64,000 nucleotides of DNA, taken from assembly GCA_024195265.1 (NCBI GenBank), contig JAJLRJ010000002.1:16626764-16690763 (forward strand). Reading direction: 5' to 3'. Positions 21,301 to 31,180 of this stretch are shown in pieces. The notes under the pieces are model-generated. The model was not told the origin of the DNA and made no database searches. It worked only from the letters and a program-made list of their open reading frames with translations. Made by a program: the position numbers and the translations under genes. The stretch's first letter is position 1; every line of letters starts with the position of its first letter. The stretch is from Dendrophyllia cribrosa (taxonomy: Eukaryota; Cnidaria; Anthozoa; Scleractinia; Dendrophylliidae).

Positions 21301-24300
21301 TCAATTTGAGCTTTTTATATGTACCATATTTATTTGGGTTATAAGATGCACTCGGTTATAAGGCGCACCCTGAACTAAGCAACTGAATCATGTTAAGTTT
21401 ACAAACTGAAAATATCATAAGATGCACCATTAACTTAAATAAAAATATTTCTCACAATATGCTTTAAAATTCTTTAATTAGCATTTACAACTGCTTTCAA
21501 AGTGTAAGTTGATGAGTAAATGGAGCAACATTGGTCTGCCTAACCTTAAAAAGAAATTGAGCTTACCTTACATTTTCAACAATTGGCATTGTATGCCTGT
21601 TGTGATGAAGTGTAAAGTGTTGATTTTGTCAGAAAATGTTGCATAAACCACATGTAGCAACATATTGTATCGAAAACAAATCACACTTTCAATCGCAGTT
21701 CATTCCACGCAAAAAAAGCTTGGTAACTGCACAAATTTCTTGAGCATGTGCTCTTATTTAGCCTGGTTACTAAGGTCATCCAAGATGATGTCTCATTCAC
21801 AGACTTGTTTCTTTGGCTTCTTTTGTGTGTTTTGGGCATTTCGTCCTTGCAAAAAGCTTCCAAATCAACAATAAATAGCAAGTGCTGTTGTAACACAGGT
21901 ATTGTGACAATGTGAGGGTCAATTTCACAATTTACTAACAAAATACTCATGTCCGCGTGAAACACGAATGTTGGCAACAATAACCACCAGTGTTTCTCTT
22001 TTCTTTATACCTCTTGGGTTCTTTGACAGGTTTTGTTAAATTTTGTTGTGTGAAAACACTGCTATAAGATGCACCCCAAGTTTAGAACAGATTTAGAGCA
22101 AACAAGCAGATTTTCATAGAAAAAATGCTGCGCCTAATAACCGAATAAATACAGCTATTTCAATTAACGTTGTCGGATGAAAGCGCAAAGCCAAGACCGC
22201 AAGGCAGTATGGGTAGTTGTAAATAACCATACTAGATTCCGATTGTCAATGCGGGCGCGACGGAAAATGGGCGACAGTACTAAAGACGTTTGCATCATTT
22301 TTTTAAAGGAGAAAACAAAAACCGATACGAATCATCTTGCCCTCGAAGCGTTCCTTTATTTGACTATGTGGGAAGATAATTAAGCAGCCACGACGGCGGA
22401 GGCAGCGAGAACTGCAAAAACAATAGGTTTAATTAGCTAAAACAATGCCTCTGCATGTGCGTTTTACATTTTGGTACCTTTCTTTGCCGTTCACTGCAAA
22501 ACAACAACGTCAAATGATCAAATTTCCATTTGAACTTGAAAGCCGTCCTTACAAATTAAGCTCCCGGACAATCCCGTCACGTTAGACAAACTAAACAAAT
22601 AGGAAGAACTGCAAAGTAGTTTCTATGGAAAGAATCCTTGGTGCTGTTGTCGTAGTTGCTTTAGCTCCCTATTGTTGATTATGGTGAATTTATTCATAAA
22701 AATCCTATACTACCTTGCGGTCTTGGCTTGTAGGCTTAAAGCTTTCATCCGACAACGTTAATTGAAATAGCTGTATGGTATACCGTAAACACCGGTGTAT
22801 ATTAAGCCACACTTTTTTGCCCAAAAATTTTGCTCAAAATCGAGTGTGCAGCTTATCTACGGGAACATCTGCAAAAGGTTATCGTACTTTCCGGTGATAA
22901 AAGTTGACCAGACTTTTTGAGCCTCAAATTTAAGATTTTATTTATTAGAGGTGTATAATGTGGAACAAAAATTCTTTAACTTTAGATGATGTAGAAAAGT
23001 GAGTCTTGTCTGTCTAACAGAGCGGCCAGAACGTCTCCGAGACCAAAAATCAAAATGAATTGAACAATCCGCATCGAACACGTAACGCACAAACGTGAGC
23101 ATTGTGTTTATAAATTGTAAAATTTAGCCTCAAATTGTCAAAATACCTGTTTTAAAACAGTGCTCACTATCTTTGTCAGACATTTCAAAGCTTTTAGCAA
23201 TGAAGGAACACCGGAGACGAACGAAAGAAGCCAATAAAAAGATTCTGTAAACAAGCAGCCATCTTGGTTAACCTTAGTAACCAGGCTAAATAAAAACATG
23301 TGCTCAAGAAATTTGCATGGTTACCAAGCTTTGTTTGGCCTGAACGAACAGCAGGCAAACGAATGTAGCTGTGCTGAAAACTGCCGAAACTGTTTTTTTT
23401 TTTCAATACAGGATGATTCGATGGATAGAAGCAGAGTCTAGCTCGTGTTCTGTGGAGCCAATTCTCTGACTTATGTTTTTATTTAAAAATTTTTTTTTCC
23501 GAAATTTGAGCTTCAAAACTTGGGGTGCGACTTATCTACTAATGCGGCTTATACACCAGTGTTTACAGTACTCTGTTTTACAAAGTCAGGCGATGAAATC
23601 CAAAAACACACTTTTATGTAAACTTGTTCTTTTTATTAAAATTCAATTTTTCCTTTTAAGGAGCTTGATGGACGAACCATTAAAGTGTCAAAAGCACACT
23701 CCCGTGGGGGTGGTGGTGGAAGGGGAAGAGGCTTTAGTAGGGGTGGACGGGGAGGTGGTGGATATGGAGGAAACGGTGGATATGGAAGCAGTGGTGGATA
23801 TGGAGGCAGCGGTGGATATGGAAGCAGTGGTGGATATGGAGGCGGTGGAGGACAAAGTTATGGTGGAAGACAAAATTATGGTGGTGGTATGTATACATGT
23901 ATATTATATTAATGTAATATAGTGTTTCATCAGATTTCCAAACACCGCGAAGTGGGTTGAAAAACGAGGCGCAGCCAAGTTTTTTTTAACCCACTTCAAG
24001 GTGTTTGGAAATCTGATGAAATACTGTGTCGAATGTTTGATATTACTTCCCAAACAAAATGATTTTATAAGAAGAAATTAAGGATGCAATTGGCACTCAA
24101 AATAATTTGTTTTCTGCATTAACATTAATTTCCTTTGTATTTTCTTCATGCATTATTAATGAGTTTGAGAAAAGCTGTTTCCTTGCTTACTGCTCTTTAA
24201 AATTAAGGCAGGTTTACAGTAAAATACTGTTGACAGTCAACCCCCTTGTCCTGTCATAACATTAATTACCATTCTGCAGCTGATGGCTCATTGAAATGGC

Positions 24301-24617
24301 AAACATTTAATCCTACAAGATAACTCAATCTTTCATAATATAAAAAAAATTACCCCACAGAACTCAATTTGCAAAATTAAACTCTGCAAAAATTCATTTA
24401 GTTAGTTTACCTTGTGAATAAATGTAGCTGCATCAGTGGCAAAATGTTAGTCGCCATTGTGCCTAAAAAGGTCGCAACTTGGTCTTTGATGGAGAGAATG
24501 AACAACAATGTAATCCATTCTGTTATGTTTATAGGAGGAGGGGGAGGAGGAGCTTATGGTGGAGGAAGCTATCAGCAAAATACTGGTGGTTACAGTGGTG
24601 GATGGGGTTATCAATAG
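18277..24617 (+). CDS. Gene 2: glycine-rich RRM RNA-binding protein (CIRBP-like)
   Basis: Coding exons 18277-18394, 21184-21287, 23661-23886 and 24535-24617 join in frame to 176 residues. Residues 9-86 form one RRM: RNP2 IYVGSL (10-15), RNP1 RGFGFVTF (52-59), final strand GRTIKV. The tail is RGG/YGG: SRGGGGGRGRGFSRGGRG, then GGYGSS/GGYGGS repeats, ending YSGGWGYQ. This is the architecture and length of cold-inducible RNA-binding proteins (CIRBP, RBM3) and plant GRP7, which bind RNA in nucleus and cytoplasm and respond to temperature stress; the role here is inferred. The start has a good context (GAAAATGG) and fits the family N-terminus. Upstream are a CCAAT box and a heat-shock-like site. 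A donor lies 33 nt after the TAG, so the 3' UTR is spliced. Confidence 0.92.
18774..19973. mobile_element. Element CATTCTCGTCCCCAGAGC with 9-bp target duplication
   Basis: 1200 bp in gene 2 intron 1, flanked by GAACTGCTA (18765-18773 and 19974-19982). Ends CATTCTC(G/A)TCCCCAGAGC are opposed; more copies of the end word lie inside near 19748-19800 and 19915, so it is internally rearranged. Copy B keeps GAACTGCTA once (38326-38334). The 9-bp duplication fits Mutator-like or hAT-like movers. Confidence 0.8.
20001..20211. repeat. CGCGATCG-rich GC island in intron 1
   Basis: About 210 bp built from ATCGCGGCGCGAT, GCGGTAAACATCGCG and related words on both strands, far richer in CpG than its surroundings. 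Absent from copy B, where flanking sequence resumes at 39364. Confidence 0.75.
21184..21287 (+). CDS. Gene 2 exon 2 (RRM core, RNP1)
   Basis: 104 bp between acceptor TCAACAG|CA and donor ATATG|GTAAGT. With the carried G it reads AIVITDRDTGRSRGFGFVTF then TDSTWADKALFLDNM. Entry in phase 1 and exit in phase 0 fit exons 1 and 3. Confidence 0.92.
21322..22778. mobile_element. Intron 2 element, TACCATATTTATT ends
   Basis: Inverted ends TACCATATTTATT(T/C)GG and GGTTATAAGATGCAC/CGCCTAATAACC words, flanked by TA. Shared with copy B (40457-41274). In copy A its right end is interrupted by the element at 22152-22773. An interior part is inverted with respect to part of the neighbour at 22781-23570. 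Confidence 0.7.
22152..22773. mobile_element. TA-flanked MITE CAGCTATTTCAATTAACG
   Basis: 622 bp with inverted ends CAGCTATTTCAATTAACG and GTTGTCGGATGAAAGC, longer arms including AAGCCAAGACCGCAAGG. TA at 22150-22151 and 22774-22775; copy B has a single TA at 41269-41270. Tc1/mariner-type target choice. The frame at 22177-22383 shows no family match. Confidence 0.85.
22781..23570. mobile_element. Intron 2 element, ACCGGTGTATAAG ends
   Basis: Inverted ends TACCGTAAACACCGGTGTAT and CTGTAAACACTGGTGTATAA with repeated GCTTATCTAC words. Shared with copy B (41275-42350). Confidence 0.7.
23661..23886 (+). CDS. Gene 2 exon 3 (RRM end, YGG repeats)
   Basis: Acceptor CCTTTTAAG|GAG, donor GGTG|GTATGT. 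Starts ELDGRTIKVSKAHSRG, then glycine-rich with GGATATGGAGG-type nucleotide repeats; longer than the gene 3 exon by 27 bp, including an RQNYGGG segment. Long frames in the other readings of this repeat are shadows. Confidence 0.9.
23921..24025. mobile_element. Foldback AGTGTTTCATCAGATTTCC
   Basis: 105-bp hairpin with arms AGT(G/A)TTTCATCAGATTTCC and AAACACC, AAGTGGGTT. Relatives at 42669-42740 (right arm lost) and 50150-50245. Confidence 0.8.
24535..24617 (+). CDS. Gene 2 exon 4 (C-terminus)
   Basis: Acceptor GTTTATAG|GAGG; codes a glycine run then AYGGGSYQQNTGGYSGGWGY, Q, and TAG. It continues 33 nt to the donor AGAGAAG|GTATAG. Confidence 0.9.
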
Positions 24618-24761
24618 TTTATTATTATTGAGGAGGACAAAGCAGAGAAGGTATAGTGCATTGGTTAAGTAATCATCTAGTTTTGTAACTTTTCAGCCAA
24701 GTGGTCATAACAAGTTTGCTCAAAGAGGACCCACCTTGTGTAGGGGACAAGACACCATCTA

Positions 24762-26315
24762 CAGTAGAACCTCACTAACTCAAACTCCCTGCTAACTCGA
24801 ACTAAGTTCGATTTCCTTTGGATTTGGCCCAGCCGCCCTATTTTTGGTGGGTAGAGGAGGACCCTGGGAATGAGGTTGTGACAATGCAACAAAATCACTC
24901 ATTTCAAACTTAGCATTGCAAAATTGGAAGGCTGCTGTATCCAGTGGGCAAAACTGCTAGCACATCCCTGCCATTGAGAAGAGATTGTACAGCCAATTCT
25001 TGTTCAGGTTTCAAGCTCAAATTGTAGCTACAAGCGAGATTTAAATCGGCCAAAGCTTTCGCCAAAACGCCTCTGTCCGCCGGCATCATGAATGTGATGT
25101 GTTTACATTTTTGAATAATTACTCATTGTGCGTTAGCCAAAAGGGGGTCTTTATTGCAAGTGTCCTTTCCCTTTCTCTCCCCAGTTCCTCCCTCCCCGAC
25201 GCCTGCTATGCAGTTTAGTCGTTACAAAATGTTTGACCATGTGTTCAATCTATTTATGTTTTGACGTTACAAGCAAGTCAGTTTCACGCTCTTTATAGTT
25301 TTATCTGCAGTGATGAGGTTTGTCTGTTTTTGTCAATTTGCCGACCGGATGTGGCAAGTCACTGATATTTCAAAAGGCACGACACGTGCTAGTAGGATTT
25401 GTAATAGGCCTGTCAACACCTTAAATTTCTTTTGGTTTTACATGCACATTATTATGAAATCCAACTGAAATCTTTAAAGTTTCACTCGTCAAAAAATTAA
25501 TCTTCAAATAGTTGACGCTTCGAAATAAATGCTATTACGATTTTAACCTTCATCGAAACAACATTTTGCCATTTTAAGCACTTTCCGGTGCCCTATAGAA
25601 CCAGAACATAACCACGAGCAGCGGGATCAAGTTTATTATTTTTGTCCTGTGTTAATATTTACATTTGTGAGCAGTCAGCTCAGAACAGTACCTTACGAAG
25701 CAAACACAAGTTTCGTGAAAGGAAATATGTATAAATTAAAGATTTTCTTTCGCTTTTCAAGTTAATTATCTTGAAAGAAAGTTACTTTCATATATAAATC
25801 TCCTGCCTTCCTTGCTGGAAATCAACTGGAACTCGGGCTGTAAAATCTGATCTCTTTTCATGTGCAATTTTACTTGATGTCATTGCAGGCTTGGATACCC
25901 TGGATGGAGTGGATACTCTGGATAATTAAAATACCAATCGACTGCGCATGCTTGTGATCTTAGATCCGACAAAATTTTTTATTTTTCCCGCTATGGTAAA
26001 GAATAGGCGGCTGCCTTGCTAAGGCTTGCCAGCAATTATGCAAGATTAATGACGGGTGATTTACGTCATCAGTATGGAATTTCTCAGAGTAAATCGGGAC
26101 GCTCTTTCGCGCGAACGCCCCTAGCGGCAGGGAGCAACGGGAGGCGGCTGTATTCGCAGGCTCATAACAAAACTATGTTCTTGCTATATATCATCACTAT
26201 TATTAATAATTAACAAAAGTAAATGAATTTTTCACCGACCCCAATAACTCGAACCCCCGCTAACTCAAACCGATTTTCGTTTCCCCTCAGAGTTCGAGTT
26301 AACGGGGTTCTACTG
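24762..26315. mobile_element. Tigger/pogo-like element, CAGTAGAACC ends
   Basis: 1554 bp in the gene 2 3'-UTR intron. Ends CAGTAGAACCTCACTAACTC and CAGTAGAACCCCGTTAACTC, flanked by TA (24760-24761, 26316-26317). CAGT(A/T)GAACC ends and TA targets are typical of pogo/Tigger. No transposase frame; a non-autonomous derivative. Confidence 0.8.
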
Positions 26316-27091
26316 TATCTGATGAGCCTAATTTATTAGCCTGAAAATTTGAGATGATGCTAAAGTATTCTGTGTTCAAACATGAAGCTTGCATTTCTAG
26401 TAAAATGGCACAAAGAAGTCTGAATCTGAATGTACAACCAAGACTCCATCTTTTTAGGTGGGGAAGGGAGTACATAAAGAGACCACCATCTATATTGAGC
26501 AACGGTGGGTCCTGTCCGAGTAGAATAGTTTTGACCATTTCACTTAATTGCTGTTTGTTAAGTACATTTATGTCAGATTTGATCGTGCCTGGATTTTGAA
26601 ATACATGTAGGATGATTCCTTATTGATTGCTTTATTCAGTTCAAAAGATATATATTCTACAATTGCAAAGCCCAACTTGAGGCTTTGTTTCTTTAGCAAA
26701 AAAAAATCCTGCAGCAACCGAGCTAAAGGCAAACATTTGGAGCACAGGCAAGATTGTTTCGCGGGAAAATTGTAGTGTGTGCCGTTGTTTCGTGGCAAAA
26801 ATGTGGCACGTGTTACATAGCGGGCTCGCTTAAATGCAGCAGTTACGTGGATGAGTGCATGCGCGAGAGGCTTAACAAGTTTGCAAACTTGTTTTACCGG
26901 TTCCAAGTTAATTTATTCGTCCATGGCGCTGGACGACGGCTCGATAAAAAAACTAATGGTTGCTCGCAGTGGTTTCTCTCACATTCGGCGTAGGAGAATC
27001 CACTGTTCGCAGGGTAGGAGTTTCTCTGCCCGACCATTTTGAAAGTTGAAAAAGGCCTGGGGACGAGGTTGCTGTACATCTTGAGTTACAG

Positions 27092-27138
27092 ACATGTCCA
27101 CTCTGGCTGCTAGAGGCTACAATCCTAATGTACCTTTG
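27092..27138 (+). other. Possible 47-bp cassette exon in the gene 2 3'-UTR intron
   Basis: Bounded by GAGTTACAG and GTAAGACA, and opening with ATGTCCACTCTGGCTGCTAG after two bases. Copy B has the same segment at 51090-51136, with one T/C difference. It could be a spliced 3' UTR exon or, less likely, a start exon of an unknown gene (MSTLAARGYNPNVPL). The pyrimidine tract is weak. Confidence 0.3.
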
Positions 27139-27341
27139 GTAAGACATGTTTTAAAACCGGTTTTTGTAATGCATACTTCTTCGAACAGCACTTGATTATA
27201 GTAAAAAAAAATGGTCCAATGAGCTGTCTGTTGTCTGCTGTCTGCAAAAGAACAGTTGAAAATATAACATTTTAAATACTTCCGACTCCAAAACGGTACA
27301 TGTTAGTGTCTTATGTGTTAAAGAATAAAAATGATTTTAGG

Positions 27342-27692
27342 TACTGTAATGATTTGATTAAGTGCCCGGGGTGCTTATTTATTTCTTCAGGGGGGCAAGG
27401 ATGTAGTTAAGAGCCGACTACCGATTAATTTCACCAGCTGAAATTGAACTTATTACTGGCTTAAATTTCACTACAAAACAAAGACTTTGGGTAATTTTGA
27501 AGTTGAACAAACGAAAAAAACCGGCTGGGCTTTTTAACAAGCCTATTCGGTTTTTTTTTTAGCTACACCCCTGGGGGGGGGGGGGGGGGGGGGGGGGAGG
27601 GGACTTATTAACAAAACAACACTCAAAGGAGGGTGCTTATTAGAAAGAGAGCACTTATTGTAAGGAGGGTGCTAAATCAAATCATTATGGTA
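27342..27692. mobile_element. Element TAC(T/C)(G/A)TAATGATTTGATT, GGTGCTTATT words
   Basis: Inverted ends TACTGTAATGATTTGATT and TACCATAATGATTTGATT enclose repeated GGTGCTTATT and a run of about 21 G at 27577-27597. Counterpart 51333-51909. Confidence 0.7.
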
Positions 27693-28140
27693 TGTTGTTC
27701 CACTGTCTCCTAACAGTTCCATTTGTTTTGTTTGTCATTCTCACAAAAGGCCGTGACTGGTAATGATCTGTACTTCTCCATGATTCAACCATGTTCCTGA
27801 CAGTTTTACATATATAATGAAGAGCTGAGGTGTTTGTAACAAGAGAAAAATATTCAGTGTGCTGTCCTGAAACGCAATGAATGATAAACCTCAGCTTATG
27901 ACGTTCAGTGCTCTGATGTAAACTTCCTGTTATGTTGATCCATGTGCTCTGAAAACCTCACCTTATGATGTTCGGCTCTCTGATGTTCCACTGATAAACG
28001 TGTTATGCAGAAAAGTCTTACATATAGTGTCCAGTATCTCATTATTTTATATTGTTGTGTAATAGTATAGGGCTTAAAACATATATTTTACTTGTTTGCT
28101 TATTTGGTGCAGTCAAGGTGGGCTGCCATTCTCCATTAAA
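27692..28140 (+). other. Gene 2 probable 3' UTR terminal exon
   Basis: Begins near the acceptor CTCCTAACAG|TTCC (27715/27716) and ends at the conserved ATTAAA. It contains two related modules, CCTCAGCTTATGACGTTCAG and CCTCACCTTATGATGTTCGG, each followed by CTCTGATGT. This block is conserved with gene 1 (5091-5275) and gene 3 (52046-52232) although surrounding DNA is not shared with gene 1. Confidence 0.5.
28135..28140 (+). promoter_or_regulatory. Candidate poly(A) signal ATTAAA, gene 2
   Basis: ATTAAA in TCCATTAAAAG, at the same place as in genes 1 and 3. Confidence 0.45.
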
Positions 28141-28354
28141 AGAAAACATTTTGTTCTATTCGCTGCAAGTGATAAAAACCAATACATTTAAGCAACAGCG
28201 TACATTAAACGTTTAGTTTATGTTAAGTAACCCCTAATTTATTACATTTCTAGTTGGGTAATTTGAAATGGTCAGTTCTTCTGGGAAGCGTTGTTTTTCT
28301 GTGGTCATACTTCGATATTTCATCCAGGCTTCAAAATAGGAACCACTTTACAAG

Positions 28355-28921
28355 GCTTAAAGGAACTATGTCATGGGGTTTTACACGATTTAGGGTCAAA
28401 GCTGCCTCAAATTTAAACAAAGTACCTTTGTCATACATGAAATACTTATAAAACACTAGGAGGAAGTGAATTTTCAGAGGGAGATAATCAACCATAATCT
28501 TAGTTTTAGCAAGCTTTCCAAGACATAAGCTGATAAACTTGAAAAAAATGGCCAAGTTTTTTCAAGTTGTAATCCATTTCCATCCTGGCCATTTGCAGCC
28601 AGACACTTATTTTTACTCTTAGAGCACTAGAATAATTTTAAACAAAACTGGATCATTATTTTTTGGGTTTCCACTGATACAAATCTGTCTTTCATCTGTT
28701 TTAAAAGTAGCAGTTAACACAGATTATGGAGACGCGTTCGAAGGAATTTCCGGCGGAAATGAGCCCCTGAAAAAAAACCAATAGGGGCGGCCATTTGGAA
28801 GACCGTCTACCAAAAAATCTCAAATTTTATTGCACATAAACCACAGGACAACCAACACGAAATTAGGATTGCGTTCTTCGAACGCGATAACACTAAAAAT
28901 GGTGACATAGCCCCTTTAAGG
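28355..28921. mobile_element. MITE CTTAAAGG(A/G)(A/G)CTATGTCA
   Basis: Inverted ends CTTAAAGGAACTATGTCA and CTTAAAGGGGCTATGTCA, 567 bp, non-coding. Counterpart 52573-53092. The open frame spanning its left end (28254-28451) is present in both copies but has no family match. Confidence 0.75.
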
Positions 28922-29356
28922 ATTGATTAGAGTGAAACGGGGAGAAGAGAGATCTAAATCCACAACAGTCGCTTTGCATTTGCCTTGTTCTTTGAAATGT
29001 ACTCTACACGCAGGCCTGTAGGGGGAGGCTCAAGTACCCTCTCCCCCTCCCTACCAAAATTATTGCCATCAGGAGAAGCATTGCTTTTCTGAAGCCCTCA
29101 AAGACCATTACAAACAAATTAGTTTTCGGGAAAAGTGGTAAAAAATTCATGGTGAATCAAGATTTTTGGACTCCTTTAAATTACAAAAAGAACTATTTAC
29201 TTTTACCAAAACTAGCAGGGATTGGGATTTAACACTTTAAACTTTAAAATCAGTGATCTTTCTTAATACCATCAGTGGTATTAAGAAAATGATCTATGAG
29301 ACGTGTAATTTATTTCAGTTACATTAAAAGTAGTGCAGATATATCAATAAAGTCTT

Positions 29357-29640
29357 GAATCACTCGCTCGGTCCCCCCAATTAGTGCAGTATTATATCGG
29401 GCCTGCAATGTCTGGTAACAGTATGGTCTTGGTAGAAGATCTACAGTCTGTTATTATGAGTGAGTGGTGGGGCTTGGACCACTTGCTCAGACCCCGTCCC
29501 ACCCAGTTAGTTTAGTATTCCTACGGGTCTGGTAACAAGGTATCTATGATCATGATCCTGGGAGAAGATCTGCAGTCGGTTATTATGCGTGAGGGCTGGG
29601 GTTGGACCCCTCGCTTAGCCTCCCTCCCAGTTGTATCTAT
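29357..29640. repeat. About 127-bp tandem repeat, two-plus units
   Basis: Units share GTCTGGTAACA, GGAGAAGATCT(A/G)CAGTC and GTTATTATG(A/C)GTGAG. Counterpart 53525-53810. Confidence 0.75.
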
Positions 29641-29680
29641 ACAAACGAAAACTCTTCAGCACGAAAGAAGCCCGAATAAG

Positions 29681-29860
29681 GACTCCCATATGAAAATGAC
29701 GGGTATTATCGTCGTACCTTGTAGATTGGTACTGGTTAGGGTACTAAAATGACTACCGTTCGAATCATCGCCGTTCCTGTTAAGGTATTAAGCCGGAACA
29801 TATGGTAGAATATGACTTGTTTTAGAATTGGTACCTCTTGGGGACCACACCCACAAAACG
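29681..29860. mobile_element. Truncated C/G-ended MITE at the duplication edge
   Basis: Left part of the family at 17371-17724; homology to copy B (53858-54125) stops at CACAAAACGA, where the BEL/Pao relic begins. Confidence 0.8.
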
Positions 29861-30816
29861 AATGCCATCGACATCCTGGCGAAAGCTTCTCAACTGGAGT
29901 TCCCTGAAGCGGCGAATGAACTTCAAGAGCGAACGTACGTTGATGGTATCGGTGGATCCAGACCAACCGCTGCTGAAGCCAAGCATGTCACAACTACAGT
30001 TGACGAAGTGCTTGGAAAGGGTCAGTTCCAGATAAAGGCGTGACATTCAAACAGCCAGGAAGTCGACCAAACCAGCGGTGAACGACATACAGATTTGCTT
30101 GGTCACAAGTGGGACAAGCAAGTAGACACATTCGCCCTAAAGAAAGACTCAGTTGTGGGAAAGAAAGAAGATTTCACAAAGAGATCGTGCCTCGCCCTAT
30201 TGGCCCAAGTATGGGATCCTATTGGACTCGTCGCGCCTGTGACGATTAAGCACCGAATTGACTTCCAAGAACTGTGGAGTACCGGGTATGGTTGGGATGA
30301 CATCCTCCCAGAAGCAATCCAGCAAGAATGGAAGGAAAACGAAGAAGCAATAAACGAACTTCTAACCTTCAAATTTGACCGGAAGCTAAAACCAAATCAT
30401 GCAATAGGTCCACCTCAAGTACATGGTTTTGCGGACGGAGGAGAACTGGGGTATGGAGCCGTCATTTTTCTCCGTTGGAAGCTGCAGGATGGAAGTCATC
30501 AATGCATTCCAGTTATTGTCAAGCCCTTTGTCGCCCCGCTGAAACGGAAAACTATTCCCCGACTTGAACTCTTGGGGTGCCTAGCACTTACGAGAATTTA
30601 CAACACATGCCAGGAAGTGTTGTCCTTTGTTCATTTTCACGAATGCGATAAGACTTTCTGGACAGACTCTCGAACAGTCTTAACGTGGATCAAGACCCCA
30701 CCTCGAGAATTCAGACCGTTTGTGTCGGTTAGAGTAGCAGAAATCCAAGAAACAGTGTGATCAGAATTCCGCTACATCAAATCCAAGTACAACCCTGCAG
30801 ATGCCCTTACCAGGGG

Positions 30817-30973
30817 AATGGGCCTTTATCACGCGGCGGCCATGTTGATTCCCAGGAGAATAAAATGCTTTGTTTTCCCCTGCTTAACCTCGTTCTCAAC
30901 TTTTTCACTGCGAGGCTTGGAGGGTAAATCTTTTGTTTTTATACAAAATGGCGGGGCGTGATAAAGGCCCATT
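30817..30973. mobile_element. 157-bp MITE inside the pol relic
   Basis: Inverted ends AATGGGCCTTTATCACGC. The pol reading (NPADALTRG before, PGDLESWISG after) is interrupted exactly here and continues in frame afterwards. A clear target duplication was not found. Confidence 0.85.
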
Positions 30974-31123
30974 GCTCCTGGTGACCTCGAAAGTTGGATC
31001 TCGGGGCCGTCGTTTTTAAAGTTGCCAGAGACGGAATGGCCAAAATTTGAGGACGAGGACCAGAACCCTCACCAGGATCAAAAGGAAACTTTAAAAGAAA
31101 TGAAGGCTGCAACGAAATGGCAC

Positions 31124-31180
31124 ACTTAAAAGCTACACTCGACTAAATTCGAGTTAAAATAAAGTTTATGTATGTATGTA
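31124..31180 (+). mobile_element. 57-bp retroposon tail inside the pol relic
   Basis: Flanked by TGGCAC (31118-31123 and 31181-31186). Contains AAATAAAG and ends in a TATGTATGTATGTA tail, so it looks like a strongly 5'-truncated LINE or SINE 3' end. The pol frame resumes after it. Confidence 0.75.

Larger units (their letters stand above)
12689..29860 (+). repeat. Segmental duplication, copy A (gene 2)
   Basis: Homologous to 34888-54125 in the same orientation. Shared: the CACCCAAAAGGTGTGAAAT start, the promoter-proximal element, all four coding exons, intronic elements, the 3' UTR block and the downstream repeats. The right end is cut within a shared MITE by the BEL/Pao relic. Copy A has its own insertions at 12723-14832, 15298-17108, 18774-19973, 20001-20211 and 22152-22773. 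Confidence 0.85.

Noticed and set aside
23473..23922. 149-codon frame rich in VDMEAV, and a serine/threonine frame on the other strand
   Set aside because: Both are out-of-frame readings of the GGATATGGAGG repeat in gene 2 exon 3.
25889..25928. A possible alternative last exon after CATTGCAG reading GYPGWSGYSG
   Set aside because: The Gly/Tyr reading needs phase 2, but the available donors leave phase 1, and the place is inside the Tigger-like element with no counterpart in gene 3.
28254..28451. 65-codon frame kept in both duplicates
   Set aside because: It runs from unique DNA into a MITE end, differs at the C-terminus between copies and lacks any known motif; openness is expected for young duplicates.
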